From Bartonella alsatica (GTDB lineage: Bacteria > Pseudomonadota > Alphaproteobacteria > Rhizobiales > Rhizobiaceae): a DNA stretch of 64,000 bases. The translations under genes and the position numbers were made by a program. Below the pieces are notes generated by a model. The model was not told the origin of the DNA. It ran no database searches and was given only the letters and a program-made list of their open reading frames with translations. The DNA lies in contig NZ_CP058235.1 in the NCBI RefSeq assembly GCF_013388295.1, positions 310,001 through 374,000 on the forward strand, read 5' to 3'. Below, in pieces: positions 11,960 to 23,014 of this stretch (position 1 is its first letter; the number at the start of each line of letters is the position of its first letter).

Positions 11960-12835
11960 CTATAAACAGCTTTCTTCGTAACACGATTTGTCTGCTAAAA
12001 TGGCTTTCACCAACTGCAAATTAATTTTATGCCCACTACAATAGGAACGGAATAATCCAATAAAAGGTGCTCCAAGCAACGCAGTATCACCAATTGCATC
12101 AAGCATTTTATGCCGAACACATTCATTCTTCCAATAAGGACCATCTGGATTCATGATTTTGTCATTAAGTCCGATAATAAGGGAATTTTCTAAAGAAGCA
12201 CCTATCCCTTTCCCAGAAATCCATAATTTTTCTACATCTTTCACAAAACCAAAAGTACGTGCACGTGATAAATCGTCTCGAAACCCCTTTGTGGTAAGAT
12301 CAAAATAGAAATGTTGTTTACCAATAGCAGCAGAAGGAAAAGAGATTGTTATATCAAAACAACGCCCATCAAATGGCAAAAACTCCGCAGCGCCACTAGT
12401 ACTTTCAACCCGCAGTGGCTTTTTTATAATGAAATAAGAACGTAAAGCATTCTGCTGTAAAATGCCAACTTCTTCAAAAGCTTGACAATACTGCCAAGCA
12501 GAACCATCCAAAATAGGTATCTCTCTATTTGATACTTCAATAACAAGATTATCTAAATTATAAGCAGCAATTGCAGCCATCAAATGTTCAATTGTTTCAA
12601 TTTTTACATCTCCATGCCCAAGCGTTGTTGATAGCTCAGTTGCTCCTGTTTGCGATGCATGTGCTGGAAATATTTGTTCTTTTCCGTCTAATCCACAATG
12701 CTTAAAAACAATACCACGTCCAACATCAGCTGGAAAAACCTTAACTACAGACGAACACCCACTGTGAACACCATAACCCTTAAATATCACAGCTTTTTTC
12801 AGAGTAGATTGATATTTTTGCACCTGCTTTATCAT
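11960..12835 (-). CDS. lpxC: UDP-3-O-acyl-N-acetylglucosamine deacetylase
   Basis: Zinc deacetylase performing the committed step of lipid A synthesis. Seen motifs are the start-domain sequence KAVIFKGYGVHSG, ETIEHLMAAI containing one zinc His, and the HKMLDAIGD motif carrying further zinc and catalytic residues. At 291 residues it is slightly short at the C-terminus but complete. It lies directly after ftsZ in transcription order, the classic proteobacterial arrangement, with about 200 bases and a possible hairpin between them. Confidence 0.95.
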   Translation of the reverse strand: MIKQVQKYQSTLKKAVIFKGYGVHSGCSSVVKVFPADVGRGIVFKHCGLDGKEQIFPAHASQTGATELSTTLGHGDVKIETIEHLMAAIAAYNLDNLVIEVSNREIPILDGSAWQYCQAFEEVGILQQNALRSYFIIKKPLRVESTSGAAEFLPFDGRCFDITISFPSAAIGKQHFYFDLTTKGFRDDLSRARTFGFVKDVEKLWISGKGIGASLENSLIIGLNDKIMNPDGPYWKNECVRHKMLDAIGDTALLGAPFIGLFRSYCSGHKINLQLVKAILADKSCYEESCL

Positions 12836-12910
12836 GTTAGCCCATTGAATGGTTTTTATGTTTTTTAAAAATATTTATAAAACCATAAAAATTATATTCA
12901 TAGCAAATAA

Positions 12911-12938
12911 TAAACCCACTTATTACTAAGCGAGTTTA
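12911..12938 (-). terminator. Possible terminator hairpin between ftsZ and lpxC
   Basis: On the reverse strand UAAACUCGCUU (12938-12928) pairs with AAGUGGGUUUA (12921-12911), giving 11 pairs with two G-U wobbles around a 6-base loop, followed by UUAUUUGCUAU. It lies about 100 bases past the ftsZ stop. The wobble pairs form only on this strand, which fits transcription in the ftsZ direction. The U-tract is interrupted, so strength is uncertain. Confidence 0.42.
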
Positions 12939-13037
12939 TAAAAAACAAAGTATTTTCCTCAAAAACACAGGATATTTCACTTTAAAAAGTATTTACGCAT
13001 TATGCAAAAGATCAAAAATTCTCTCTTTTTTATCAAA

Positions 13038-14807
13038 TTAATTTACCTGACGACGCAAAAACGCTGGTATTTCCAACTGATCTTCTTCACTTATAAAAGT
13101 ACGCTGATCTTGCGGCACATGAGGATGCAACTCGCCAGAACGACGTGGAACATAAACAGAAGCATCTTGAGGAAGTGCCTGAGAACTTTTATTATAACCA
13201 TGCGCTTCTTGTCGCTGAGAAGACTTTACAGCAGGTTCCAGCCTAGCTTCTGGCTCAGCTTCTTCACGATGTGTCAAACTCTGTTTCAAACGTTGCCAAA
13301 GATTACGAGGTCCCTGTTCGGCAGCAGATGACTTCTCATATTGACCATGAGCAACAGGAGGAAAATCCTTTAACTCAGGCATACGCATAGGCGAACGCAC
13401 TTGCATCTGTTGTATTTGTCTTTGTTGTACTTTCTTTTCTTCCTGCTGCACAACTCCTGCCATCTCATCAAGAACGTGTGCTGTTGCCTCCATACTCACT
13501 GGTACAACCATAGAAGGCTGCGAACCACGATTCACTTGCATACGTGGTGCATTTGACATCTGCCCATGCATAGCACTTGAACCATAAGAAGCAGCATTCG
13601 CATTTCGTGCAACCACAGCATCTACAGGCTGTGCAAAAATTTGACTTTTAGGACGAAACTGTTCTCCTGGCGATTTGCCTTTCTCTATTTCAAGCGCTTC
13701 AATCACTTCTACCATTGACTCAGAACGCAAGGGAGGTGACTGAACATGAAAAGAACTCTGCGATATTCCAGGATCGCTTTTACGAATTGAAGCTGCTGGT
13801 CTGTGAAGTTGAGGATGAGAAGGTTGAACCACATCACTAATCTCACGATCAATCCCCGTCGCAACCACAGAGACACGAATAACACCTTCTAATGACTCAT
13901 CATCAATAGCACCAAAGATAACATTCGCATCCGCATCTACTTCTTCACGAATACGATTAGCTGCCTCATCTACTTCAAATAAAGTCATATCACGACCACC
14001 AGTAATTGAAATCAGTAAGCCACGAGCGCCACGCATAGAAGTATCATCCAACAGTGGATTCGCAATAGCAGCTTCAGCAGCATTCAAAGCACGACCTTCA
14101 CCAGATGCCTCACCAGTTCCCATCATCGCTCGGCCCATTTCATGCATAACAGAACGAACATCAGCAAAATCAAGGTTAATAAGCCCCTCTTTAATCATTA
14201 AATCCGTAATAGAAGCAACACCAGAATAAAGCACTTGATCAGCCATAGCAAAAGCATCAGCAAAAGTTGTCTTTTCATCTGCAATACGGAAAAGATTCTG
14301 ATTAGGAATAACAATTAATGTATCAACAGATTTTTGTAATTCTTCAATACCAGCCTCTGCCGTTTTCATACGGCGTGCACCTTCAAACTGAAATGGCTTT
14401 GTTACAACACCAACAGTTAAAATACCTTTTTCACGCGCAGCACGAGCCACAACAGGCGCCGCTCCAGTTCCCGTACCCCCACCCATACCGGCAGTAATGA
14501 AAACCATATGAGAATCTGCCAGATGATCGATAATTTCATCAATACATTCCTCTGCAGCCGCTTGTCCAACTTCTGGCAAAGCACCAGCGCCTAAACCTTC
14601 CGTAACGGCTGCACCAAGTTGGATAACACGTTCAGCCTTTGACATAGCCAAAGCTTGTGCATCTGTATTTGCAACAACAAAATCAACTCCCTGAAGACCA
14701 GCATTAATCATATTATTCACGGCATTCCCACCACCACCGCCAACACCAAAAACAGTAATGCGTGGTTTTAATTCCGCGATATCTGGCCGATGCAGATTAA
14801 TCGTCAT
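13038..14807 (-). CDS. ftsZ: Cell division protein FtsZ, long-linker form
   Basis: Tubulin-like GTPase forming the division ring. The globular domain runs to about residue 320, with the nucleotide-binding [11 protein letters not shown], the tubulin signature [13 protein letters not shown] and a normal T7-loop region. A long polar linker rich in Gln, Pro and Ser follows, ending in the conserved C-terminal peptide EIPAFLRRQ that binds FtsA. I place the start at ATG 14807 (MTINLHRPD), which has AAGGA about ten bases upstream; an in-frame ATG eight codons earlier is less likely. Product 589 residues, long like other alphaproteobacterial FtsZ. It starts 68 bases after ftsA ends. Confidence 0.97.
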   Translation of the reverse strand: MTINLHRPDIAELKPRITVFGVGGGGGNAVNNMINAGLQGVDFVVANTDAQALAMSKAERVIQLGAAVTEGLGAGALPEVGQAAAEECIDEIIDHLADSHMVFITAGMGGGTGTGAAPVVARAAREKGILTVGVVTKPFQFEGARRMKTAEAGIEELQKSVDTLIVIPNQNLFRIADEKTTFADAFAMADQVLYSGVASITDLMIKEGLINLDFADVRSVMHEMGRAMMGTGEASGEGRALNAAEAAIANPLLDDTSMRGARGLLISITGGRDMTLFEVDEAANRIREEVDADANVIFGAIDDESLEGVIRVSVVATGIDREISDVVQPSHPQLHRPAASIRKSDPGISQSSFHVQSPPLRSESMVEVIEALEIEKGKSPGEQFRPKSQIFAQPVDAVVARNANAASYGSSAMHGQMSNAPRMQVNRGSQPSMVVPVSMEATAHVLDEMAGVVQQEEKKVQQRQIQQMQVRSPMRMPELKDFPPVAHGQYEKSSAAEQGPRNLWQRLKQSLTHREEAEPEARLEPAVKSSQRQEAHGYNKSSQALPQDASVYVPRRSGELHPHVPQDQRTFISEEDQLEIPAFLRRQVN

Positions 14808-14875
14808 TTCTTTTTCCTTCTCATAAGACACCGCAAACCCAAGCGATGAAATTTAACTTACCCAAATAGACTTAC

Positions 14876-16177
14876 TTAAAAACTCTCACGCAACCACTGA
14901 CCAACACGCTTAAAATACCCACGCGTGCCTGTCGATAAATGATTCACTGCAGCCTGCATTGTTTTTTCTTCAAAACCCACCAATTGCGGATAAATTAACA
15001 ATCCAACAGCAGATGTAAACGCCGCCCCTTTCGCAAGAGAAGGAAGCCTTGAAATACCTAAAGGCCGCCCTATACGAACATTTCTTCCCAATATAGTACG
15101 TGCCATCTCTGGCAATCCTGTTAACTGGCTTGCTCCACCGGTCAAAATAACACGCTTACCAATAATGTGACCAAAACCAGAACGATTCAAACAATCACGT
15201 ACCATCTCCAAGATTTCTTCAACACGCGCACGAATAATACGACCAAGAACAGCACGAGGATATTGAATTTCACGTTGTTCACTTCCAATCTCCGCAACAT
15301 TAATCATATGTCGCTCATCAGCACTTGTCAGAAGCGCTGAACCATAGACAACCTTTAAACGTTCTGCCTCTGTAAGAGACATAGAGAATCCACGCGCAAC
15401 ATCAAGAGTCACATGATGTCCACCAACTGCAAAAGCATCCGCATGAATAAACTTTCCTTCAAAAAACACTGAAAATGTCGTTGTTCCACCACCAAAATCA
15501 ATACATGCTGCTCCTAAATGCGCCTCATCATTCATCAAAACAGCAAGGCCACTTGCAAAGGGGGTTGCAACCATTGCTTCGACACTTAAATGCGCACGAT
15601 TAATGCAAGTTTCTAAATTACGCAAAGCCGCAGTCTCCGCTGTTACCACATGCACATCTACACCAAATGATTCCCCCGTCATTCCAATAGGATCAGAAAT
15701 TCCTTTATCCCCATCCAATACATAAGAGATCGGCACTGAGTGCATGACATGACGCTCAGTATCAAAAACCTTGCGCGAAACATCTGAAAATGCCACACGT
15801 ACATCTCGCCTGCTTACTTCACGGCCATTCAAACGTACCATGCCATTGATAAGAGCACTTTGTAATCGACTTGAAGAAAAATTCACTATCACCGAATCCA
15901 CCACCAAACCAGCCATTTTTTCTGCCGCATCAACAGCTAGCCGTATTGATTGCTCTGCTGCAAACATATCCATTACAACGCCGGATTTGATACCACGTGA
16001 GCGTTGCACTCCAAAACCTAGAATTTCCATAGAATGCGTACGACCATGTAGATAATGCGCATGTTTCAAAGGACGTAAACAAGCAATAAGACAAACAATC
16101 TTACTTGATCCAACATCAAGAACCGTTAAAAAACGTGTTTTACGCCCTCCACCATGATGAGATCTTAGCAACATCAT
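14876..16177 (-). CDS. ftsA: Cell division protein FtsA
   Basis: Actin-like ATPase tethering FtsZ filaments to the inner membrane. The N-terminal phosphate-1 motif is visible as VLDVGSSKIVCLIA, phosphate-2 as CIDFGGGTTTFSVF, and the adenosine motif as VILTGGASQLTGL. The extreme C-terminus (GYFKRVGQWLRESF) is an amphipathic helix fitting the membrane-targeting sequence. Length is 433 residues. Its ATG overlaps the ftsQ stop by four bases, suggesting translational coupling, and ftsZ follows. Confidence 0.96.
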   Translation of the reverse strand: MMLLRSHHGGGRKTRFLTVLDVGSSKIVCLIACLRPLKHAHYLHGRTHSMEILGFGVQRSRGIKSGVVMDMFAAEQSIRLAVDAAEKMAGLVVDSVIVNFSSSRLQSALINGMVRLNGREVSRRDVRVAFSDVSRKVFDTERHVMHSVPISYVLDGDKGISDPIGMTGESFGVDVHVVTAETAALRNLETCINRAHLSVEAMVATPFASGLAVLMNDEAHLGAACIDFGGGTTTFSVFFEGKFIHADAFAVGGHHVTLDVARGFSMSLTEAERLKVVYGSALLTSADERHMINVAEIGSEQREIQYPRAVLGRIIRARVEEILEMVRDCLNRSGFGHIIGKRVILTGGASQLTGLPEMARTILGRNVRIGRPLGISRLPSLAKGAAFTSAVGLLIYPQLVGFEEKTMQAAVNHLSTGTRGYFKRVGQWLRESF

Positions 16178-17106
16178 AAGCTTCCTGCCTTTCGCGCTTT
16201 TAAAATGCGCTCTTCCTCTGCCACAGCAGCACTACGACGTTCTAACGTCTCATCTGACAAAGAAACTGTAATGCGATCAGAAAGACGTAAATCAATACTT
16301 AGAATATCACGAGAAAAAAGATCTTGCATCGTCCCTGCCTCCATTAAAGCAGAAAGTCTTTCAAGTGCACCTTTTTCAGGCAACATCACACGTATCCCAT
16401 TATCCAAAAGCAAATCCCAACGCCGATCACCTATACGCACAAAAGCACGAACACGACTGTACAATTGCGGATATACTGAAAGTGCTTGAATAAATATTTT
16501 GGCAGATTTCTGGGCACCCTGACCAACTACAAGAGGCAAATTCCGAACGATTCCGCCTTTAAAAGGCACAATGATACAACCTGTATCATCAACGATATCC
16601 ATTACACCATCATGCTGCCAAATTGCATACGGTTCACGTTCCACAACAGAAATACGAACTCTATTAGGATAAATCTTCTGAATATTAACTGATTGAATCC
16701 ACGCCTGCTTTTCTAAAAGAGAACGTGCCCTATCAACATTAAAAGTGAATATAGATTGAGCTGTATCAAGCCCTAAAATTTTTAAAACCTCCTGTTTTAC
16801 TAAACGCTTATTACCACTTATATCGACATCAGTGACCACAAAACCAATATCCGATACTGTTGTCTTGACAATCATCCCCATATGACCATTCAATAAAAGC
16901 CCATAAAGCACTGTAACAAAGAAAAACAATACAACAGAGAAAGAGCCAAAATGGCGTGGAATACGAATATTAATAAAGATAAACTCGGACATAAACCGAA
17001 GAAAGCGACGATAAAATCGTGGAAAAGCTAGCACTAACGGCACCTCCATCGATATATTTGTTTTATTAACATTCAACGCATACACGACGCGTCCTCCACC
17101 ATCCAT
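16174..17106 (-). CDS. ftsQ: Cell division protein FtsQ (DivIB)
   Basis: Bitopic divisome protein linking early and late division proteins through FtsB and FtsL. One membrane segment is visible (about 52-72, [16 protein letters not shown]), then a periplasmic POTRA domain ([20 protein letters not shown]) and the FtsQ beta domain containing [10 protein letters not shown]. Length is about 310 residues with the listed start, which overlaps ddl by 34 bases; a start a few codons later is also possible, so the first ten residues are uncertain. It overlaps ftsA by four bases. Confidence 0.93.
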   Translation of the reverse strand: MDGGGRVVYALNVNKTNISMEVPLVLAFPRFYRRFLRFMSEFIFINIRIPRHFGSFSVVLFFFVTVLYGLLLNGHMGMIVKTTVSDIGFVVTDVDISGNKRLVKQEVLKILGLDTAQSIFTFNVDRARSLLEKQAWIQSVNIQKIYPNRVRISVVEREPYAIWQHDGVMDIVDDTGCIIVPFKGGIVRNLPLVVGQGAQKSAKIFIQALSVYPQLYSRVRAFVRIGDRRWDLLLDNGIRVMLPEKGALERLSALMEAGTMQDLFSRDILSIDLRLSDRITVSLSDETLERRSAAVAEEERILKARKAGSL

Positions 17107-17993
17107 TGAACAATTTCGCCATAAGTACGACCACTTGCTTTTGCAATATCAGGAAAAAGAGAAGTGGATGTCATACCGGGCTGTGTATTAATTTCAAGCC
17201 AAATCAATTCTCCCGTTTTCTCATTAAAACGAAAATCAGAACGGCTAACACCTCGACAACCTATCGCCTGATGTGCTGCTAAAGACATTCTTTGCACCTT
17301 TTGGTAAATATTTGATGAAAGTTGTGCAGGACAAATGTGAAGAGAGCCACCAGTTTTATATTTTGAATCATAATTATAGAATTGAAAGTGTGAATCGGGG
17401 AGAATTTCACAAACATCTAAGGCTTCGTTTCCTAAAACAGCACAAGTAAGTTCACGACCAGGAATATATTTTTCAACAATCACCTCATCTGCATAATCCC
17501 ACTCAGCTCCTACAACATTACGTGGTGGTATAGATTCACTTTCTTTTACAATCACAACACCAAAACTCGACCCTTCACATATAGGCTTAATCACATAAGG
17601 AGGCTCCATAGGGTGTGCTCGTCCAACAGCAAAACGATTCATAACAAGAGAAGGTGCAACCGAAACCCCAGCGCTCGCTACAATAATTTTTGCACGCCCT
17701 TTATCCATCGCCAATGCAGATGCCATTACTCCAGAATGCGTATAGGGAATTTTCAAATATTCAAGGATACCCTGAATACGACCATCTTCACCAAATAGCC
17801 CGTGTAATGCATTAAAAGCAATATCAGGCTGCAATTGTTCAAGAACAGAAGCAATATGACCATCAACATCCACGCGGCTTACACGATATCCTTGTGCTTC
17901 AAGAACATCAGCACAAGCAGTACCTGAAGACAAACTTACAGACCGTTCAGAAGAAAATCCTCCCATTAATACAGCTATATGCTCATCTTTCAT
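17073..17993 (-). CDS. ddl: D-alanine--D-alanine ligase
   Basis: ATP-grasp enzyme joining two D-Ala residues for the peptidoglycan stem. Seen are the N-terminal [15 protein letters not shown], the substrate loop ([19 protein letters not shown], here [16 protein letters not shown]), the basic [15 protein letters not shown] and the metal-binding [14 protein letters not shown]. Length is 306 residues, typical of DdlB. It precedes ftsQAZ, and a 241-base gap separates it from murB upstream, the largest gap in the cluster and a likely promoter site. Confidence 0.96.
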   Translation of the reverse strand: MKDEHIAVLMGGFSSERSVSLSSGTACADVLEAQGYRVSRVDVDGHIASVLEQLQPDIAFNALHGLFGEDGRIQGILEYLKIPYTHSGVMASALAMDKGRAKIIVASAGVSVAPSLVMNRFAVGRAHPMEPPYVIKPICEGSSFGVVIVKESESIPPRNVVGAEWDYADEVIVEKYIPGRELTCAVLGNEALDVCEILPDSHFQFYNYDSKYKTGGSLHICPAQLSSNIYQKVQRMSLAAHQAIGCRGVSRSDFRFNEKTGELIWLEINTQPGMTSTSLFPDIAKASGRTYGEIVQWMVEDASCMR

Positions 17994-18234
17994 AATAACT
18001 AACCCTCTTGTGTATACTATATATAGACTACATAGAAATCACTAATACCATATACAGAAAAGACTAAGATTTATCCTTGCGAATCAATAACCTAGCATTT
18101 TGCATAATGAATCAGACTCAAACGAATGACGCAAGAGTTTCTTTGGTAATTTATTGATTCTTAATGGATTTTTTTATTATCTCTTTGAAATGACTCAATT
18201 TTTTATGATATTTTTTTTATTACACTGAAATCAA
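17994..18234 (-). promoter_or_regulatory. murB-ddl gap, likely promoter region for ddl-ftsQAZ
   Basis: This 241-base AT-rich gap breaks an otherwise nearly gapless run of cell-wall genes. About 20 bases before ddl there is a short palindrome CTATATATAG (18017-18026) next to TATACA, a plausible -10 region, and AGGG as ribosome site. No convincing -35 box was found. It is inferred as the place where ftsQAZ expression could be set separately. Confidence 0.35.
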
Positions 18235-19212
18235 TTAATGAAACGGATCAAAAGAAGGAACAGTACGACCTTGTTCAAATTGACCGATACGTTGTATTTC
18301 CCACTGTAAAAGGTGAGCCGAATGAGCAAAAACACGAGCACGCACTGTTTCTCCCAAAGATTCGAGATCATAACCTGTTGCTTGCCCCACATTAATCATA
18401 AAATTACAGTGCATTTCACTCATTTGAGCTCCACCAATCCGTAAACCACGACACCCTGCTTCATCAATAACACGCCATGCAGATATATTTTCAGGATTTT
18501 TGAAAGTTGATCCACCTGTTTTTTCTCGAATAGGTTGTACCATTTCCCGATGAAGAGCAACCTCATCCATGGCTACACGAATATTCTCTTTATTCCCTAA
18601 TTCACCTTCCAATAAAGCAGCAGTAAAAATAAGACCCTTTGGAATATCACAATGGCGATAGGAATAGTGCATATCCTTCAAACTCAAGATATGACGCTGT
18701 CCTCTACGATCAAATGCATAAACCTCCACAACACAGGCAGCTGTTTCAACACCATTAGCTCCTGCATTCATTTTGAGTGCTCCTCCAAGACCACCAGGAA
18801 TACCATGATAAAAATGAAAACCCGCAATTTCAGCCTCTAAAGCCGCTGCTGCTAAATGTTTATTTGCCGTAGCAGCACCAACCAAAAAACGCTTTTGAGA
18901 AACTTGCTGTATTTGTCCAAAACCTTTTGCTGAAAGACGAATAACAATGCCAGGAATTCCCCCATCACGTACCAGAAGGTTAGAACCAATCCCTACAATT
19001 GTTACAGGGATAGATTCAGGAAGACTTTGAAGAAAAAAGGCTAAATCCGCTTCATCAGCAGGCTGATAAAAAAGCTCTGCTAGTCCACCAGAGCGAAACC
19101 ATGTCACCTTACGCATATCCATATTAGGCGTAAGCTTGCCTTTTATTCCGCTTAACGCCGGTTGCAACCGTGCTAAAAGCATCTTACCATCAATGAGTTG
19201 AAAATTGTTCAT
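18235..19212 (-). CDS. murB: UDP-N-acetylmuramate dehydrogenase
   Basis: FAD enzyme reducing UDP-GlcNAc-enolpyruvate to UDP-MurNAc. Visible are the FAD-binding [30 protein letters not shown] and the later GGSTFKNP stretch carrying the catalytic Ser, followed by [11 protein letters not shown] place the start at ATG 19212 (MNNFQLIDG), giving 325 residues; the open frame extends 40 codons further inside murC, but that part is hydrophobic and unlike the family. With this start it overlaps murC by 23 bases. Confidence 0.95.
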   Translation of the reverse strand: MNNFQLIDGKMLLARLQPALSGIKGKLTPNMDMRKVTWFRSGGLAELFYQPADEADLAFFLQSLPESIPVTIVGIGSNLLVRDGGIPGIVIRLSAKGFGQIQQVSQKRFLVGAATANKHLAAAALEAEIAGFHFYHGIPGGLGGALKMNAGANGVETAACVVEVYAFDRRGQRHILSLKDMHYSYRHCDIPKGLIFTAALLEGELGNKENIRVAMDEVALHREMVQPIREKTGGSTFKNPENISAWRVIDEAGCRGLRIGGAQMSEMHCNFMINVGQATGYDLESLGETVRARVFAHSAHLLQWEIQRIGQFEQGRTVPSFDPFH

Positions 19213-20617
19213 TGCTATCAAGTACCGCCAACTGATGAGGCAACGCACAAGCCCATTGTGTGATATTACCAGCACCAAGAAAAACAACATAATCCCCTGC
19301 CTTAGCAAATGTCGAGACAATCGAAACGACATCTTCCAGACAATGAATCAAACGCACATCACGATGACCGGCCATTTGAATATGTTCTACCAGTTCTCTA
19401 GCACCAAAACCCGCGACTGGCTCTTCACCAGCTGCATACACGGGCGTAATCAACACTGTATCTGCATCATTAAAACAAGCAGCAAAATCATCAAATAAAT
19501 TACACAAACGTGAGTAACGATGTGGTTGTACAATCGCAATCACGCGTCCTTTTGCGCTCTCCCGCGCTGCACACAGAACAGCCTTTATTTCAACAGGATG
19601 ATGCCCATAATCATCGAATATTTTAATGCCATGCCAACTTCCTGTTTGCGTAAAACGCCGTTTCACTCCACCAAATTTTGCTAAACCATTTTTTATAGAT
19701 TCATTTGTAATACCAAGTTCATGAGCAATAGCAATCGCTGCCGTCGCATTAGAAACATTGTGTTGCCCCGACATTGGTAAAATCAAATTTTTCAACTCGG
19801 TCTTTCTACCTGTTTTCCGTGAACGAATAAGAACATCAAAATGGGTTTTTTGACCATCCATCGAAAGATTAAGAAAACGAACATCAGCTTGGGGATTTGC
19901 ACCATAAGTAATCACCCAACGATCATCAATACGACCAACCAACGACTGAACTTCTGGATGATCAAGGCACAAAACAGTAAAACCATAAAAAGGAACATTC
20001 TCCACAAATTGCTGAAAAGCCTGACGCAGAACAGCAAAACTTCCATAATAGTCCAAATGCTCGGCATCGATATTGGTAACAACGGCAATATCAGCAGGCA
20101 ACTTTAAAAATGTACCATCACTTTCATCAGCTTCAACAATCATCCAATCGCCTTCTCCCATACGAGCATTTGTTCCATAGGCATTAATAATACCACCATT
20201 AATGACCACCGGATCAAAATGACCGGCATCAAGGAGTGCTGCTATCATTGATGTAGTCGTTGTTTTACCATGCGTACCACCAACAGCAATTGCTCGACGA
20301 AAGCGCATAAGCTCAGCTAGCATTTCTGCGCGCCTGACAAGCGGCAAATGCCTTTCTTTCGCAGCGATATATTCAGGATTTGTTTTTTTAATGGCAGTAG
20401 AAAAAACAACAACTTCTGCATCTCCTAAATTTTCAGCATGATGACCTATATGGATGCTAATCCCTTTTTTCCGTAAACGTTCAACATTTGCACTATCAAC
20501 TTGATCTGATCCCTGAACTTTATAGCCAAGATTATGAAAAACCTCCGCAATTCCACTCATGCCGATACCACCGATTCCAACAAAATGAATAACACCTATA
20601 TTAAGCGGCATTTTCAT
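19190..20617 (-). CDS. murC: UDP-N-acetylmuramate--L-alanine ligase
   Basis: Adds L-Ala to UDP-MurNAc, the first amino acid of the stem peptide. The N-terminal UDP-binding motif [17 protein letters not shown] ([13 protein letters not shown]), the ATP loop [11 protein letters not shown] and the Mur-ligase motifs DESDGTF and DDYGHHP are present. Length is about 475 residues. The start at ATG 20617 has GAGGAG seven bases upstream. It overlaps both murG (17 bases) and murB, supporting one transcript. Confidence 0.97.
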   Translation of the reverse strand: MKMPLNIGVIHFVGIGGIGMSGIAEVFHNLGYKVQGSDQVDSANVERLRKKGISIHIGHHAENLGDAEVVVFSTAIKKTNPEYIAAKERHLPLVRRAEMLAELMRFRRAIAVGGTHGKTTTTSMIAALLDAGHFDPVVINGGIINAYGTNARMGEGDWMIVEADESDGTFLKLPADIAVVTNIDAEHLDYYGSFAVLRQAFQQFVENVPFYGFTVLCLDHPEVQSLVGRIDDRWVITYGANPQADVRFLNLSMDGQKTHFDVLIRSRKTGRKTELKNLILPMSGQHNVSNATAAIAIAHELGITNESIKNGLAKFGGVKRRFTQTGSWHGIKIFDDYGHHPVEIKAVLCAARESAKGRVIAIVQPHRYSRLCNLFDDFAACFNDADTVLITPVYAAGEEPVAGFGARELVEHIQMAGHRDVRLIHCLEDVVSIVSTFAKAGDYVVFLGAGNITQWACALPHQLAVLDSNEQFSTH

Positions 20618-21737
20618 CAAAAAACTCCTCTTTTATATCTGATAATGATCGCCCCGCAATCAATGCTTCAGCCATATCAGCAAGGTGACTAGTTGCATGA
20701 GGTTGTCCAACTTTTTTGGCAGCACGCGCTTGTTTTTCCAATAAGTGCGGAGCACAACAGGCTTCTGTTAAGAGGGAAGCGAGTCTTTGCACAGTTAAAT
20801 CTTTTTCTGATACAATTTGCGCACCTCCCACGGCAGCAAGCAATGCTGCATTTTCTGCTTGATCGTGATCTAAAGCATGAGGATAAGGAATCAGCAAAGC
20901 AGGCCGACCAATCACAGCTATTTCACAAACGGAAGAAGCACCAGCACGTGATAAAATGAAATGAGATCGTGCCATACGCTCAGCCATATCATCAAAAAAA
21001 GAAGCAACTTCTGCTTGAACACCCATCTTGCGATAAGCTTTTATCAATTCTCCAGCTTCACCCCGAACTTGCTGAACAACCCGCAAACGTTTACGTAACT
21101 CATTATCCAACAAAGCAATTGCTGCCGGAACAATTCGTGAAAAAGAAGAAGCCCCTTGGCTACCACCAAAGACCAAGAAATGAAATGGTTCTTCACCTGC
21201 AGAAGGATGATAAGGAATTTCCGCTGCTTTGAGAACAGTCTCACGCACAGGATTTCCAGTCAAAAGTGTTTTATAAGCGTAAGTATTATTTTGCGATAAC
21301 AAACCACCTGCTATTGCATGCACAAAAATTGCCAACGCCCGATTAGCACGCCCCATAACGGCATTTTGTTCATGAATAAATGTTACACGCCTCATTAAGA
21401 CAGCAACAACAAGAGGAGGAAAGCTAGGATACCCTCCAAATCCACCCACAAGAACAGGACGCAGTTTATAAAAAAGCGCTAATGCTTCCCCCATTCCTCT
21501 CAACAAAGCCCAAAATGTTTTTATCACTGCAAAAGGATGGCGTCGTGTAAATGTTGCTGATGAAACTATATGTATATGCTCTTCATCAAAACAGCGTACG
21601 AAACATTGAGCTCTTCCATCCGTTGCCAAATGAACATCATATCCACGCCGCCTTAATTCAACAGCAAGAGCTTCAGCAGGAAAAAGATGCCCACCTGTAC
21701 CACCAGCTACCAAAACAATAACTTTTTTATGAGTCAT
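20601..21737 (-). CDS. murG: UDP-GlcNAc:lipid I N-acetylglucosaminyltransferase
   Basis: Membrane-associated GT28 transferase making lipid II from lipid I on the inner face of the inner membrane. Glycine-rich loops are seen as [20 protein letters not shown] and [11 protein letters not shown], and the donor-binding RAGASSVCE region follows. The C-terminus has [12 protein letters not shown]. Start ATG 21737 ([13 protein letters not shown]) overlaps the end of ftsW by 11 bases; the in-frame TTG six codons earlier is rejected. Product 378 residues. Confidence 0.96.
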   Translation of the reverse strand: MTHKKVIVLVAGGTGGHLFPAEALAVELRRRGYDVHLATDGRAQCFVRCFDEEHIHIVSSATFTRRHPFAVIKTFWALLRGMGEALALFYKLRPVLVGGFGGYPSFPPLVVAVLMRRVTFIHEQNAVMGRANRALAIFVHAIAGGLLSQNNTYAYKTLLTGNPVRETVLKAAEIPYHPSAGEEPFHFLVFGGSQGASSFSRIVPAAIALLDNELRKRLRVVQQVRGEAGELIKAYRKMGVQAEVASFFDDMAERMARSHFILSRAGASSVCEIAVIGRPALLIPYPHALDHDQAENAALLAAVGGAQIVSEKDLTVQRLASLLTEACCAPHLLEKQARAAKKVGQPHATSHLADMAEALIAGRSLSDIKEEFFDENAA

Positions 21738-22887
21738 AAGCGGTATCCAAAACAACAGGAGAAGAAAAAGCTGAAAGACGTGCTTCTGGCCAGCGACGTG
21801 TTAAACTAAGCAAAATCCCCATTGAAAATGCAATTGCCACCATAGATGAACCACCATAAGAAATAAACGGCAGTGTCATACCTTTTGGAGGTATCAAATG
21901 AAGATTAACCGCCATATTAATTGCTGATTGAAAACCAATCATCATCGCTATGCCAGTAATACCAAGGCGTATAAATGAATCACGCGTATTCAATGCTATA
22001 TACAATGATCGCATAACGATAAAGCCAAAAAGCATCATAATGAACAGACAGAGGATAATGCCATATTCTTCAGCAGCAACGGAAAACACAAAATCTGTAT
22101 GGCTATCAGGAATGATTCGTTTCACCGTACCCTCTCCAGGTCCTTGCCCAAACCATCCACCATTCAAAATAGCCTCACGTCCTACATCTACTTGAAAGGT
22201 ATTGCCTTCACCTGTCAAAAAACCATTGATACGTTCCCGTACGTGGTGAAGAGAAAAATATGCAAAAACAATTCCCACAATGCCTAAAATGATAAATAAG
22301 AAAATAACAGTAAGAGGCACACCAGCTACAAAAAACAGCCCCCCCCAGGTAGTGCTTATTAAAAGTGCTTGCCCAATATCAGGCTGGAGAACGAGAAGCA
22401 TACAACAAAAAGCATAAAGTACAGTCGCTAACATGTAGCCAGGAATATTTCTACGCCGTATCTGTTCCGAAAAAAGCCAAGCAGACATCACCACAAAAGC
22501 TGGCTTCATAAACTCTGAAGCTTGTATAGACAAACCAAATAGAGAAATCCACCGTCGCGCTCCCTTTAATTCTGGCCCCCACAATAAGGTTGCAACCATA
22601 AGAACAAGCGTTACAATGAGTAAAAGGGCACATAAACGGCGAATATTACGAAGCGAAAAAAAAGAAATAGTAATCATCGTAAAAAACGCTGGAATACTAA
22701 AAATAATATGCCACCGAACAAAATAAAAACTATCAGCTATTCCAATTTTTTTTGCAATAGTGGGACTTGCAGCAAAAGACAACATAATGCCAATCCCCAT
22801 TAAAATCAAACAAGCACCAAAAATAGAGCGATCAATCGTCCACCACCAATTAGCAATTGGATCTCTATCTGCACGCGTAACCATCAT
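21727..22887 (-). CDS. ftsW: SEDS family peptidoglycan polymerase FtsW
   Basis: Polytopic inner-membrane glycosyltransferase that polymerises lipid II at the septum together with FtsI. About ten hydrophobic segments are seen. Family landmarks are LQPDIGQALLI, GPGEGTVKRIIPDSHTDF (containing the conserved PDSHTDF) and the late KGMTLPFISYGGSS. Length, 386 residues, is typical. It sits between murD and murG as in most dcw clusters. RodA is the alternative SEDS protein, but the location argues for FtsW. Confidence 0.95.
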   Translation of the reverse strand: MMVTRADRDPIANWWWTIDRSIFGACLILMGIGIMLSFAASPTIAKKIGIADSFYFVRWHIIFSIPAFFTMITISFFSLRNIRRLCALLLIVTLVLMVATLLWGPELKGARRWISLFGLSIQASEFMKPAFVVMSAWLFSEQIRRRNIPGYMLATVLYAFCCMLLVLQPDIGQALLISTTWGGLFFVAGVPLTVIFLFIILGIVGIVFAYFSLHHVRERINGFLTGEGNTFQVDVGREAILNGGWFGQGPGEGTVKRIIPDSHTDFVFSVAAEEYGIILCLFIMMLFGFIVMRSLYIALNTRDSFIRLGITGIAMMIGFQSAINMAVNLHLIPPKGMTLPFISYGGSSMVAIAFSMGILLSLTRRWPEARLSAFSSPVVLDTAYDS

Positions 22888-23014
22888 ATCTATCTTATCT
22901 TTTTTACAATTCTACTCAAAATGATACAGTTCCCCACTTTTTAGTAAACACTTCAAAAACTGAATTACACGAAAAAAGATTCAGGATTCTTAACGCAAAA
23001 ACATTTTTTAAAAT

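Noticed and set aside
18235..19332. Longer murB frame starting at 19332
   Set aside because: The extra 40 residues lie inside murC and do not resemble the MurB N-terminus; ATG 19212 fits the family.
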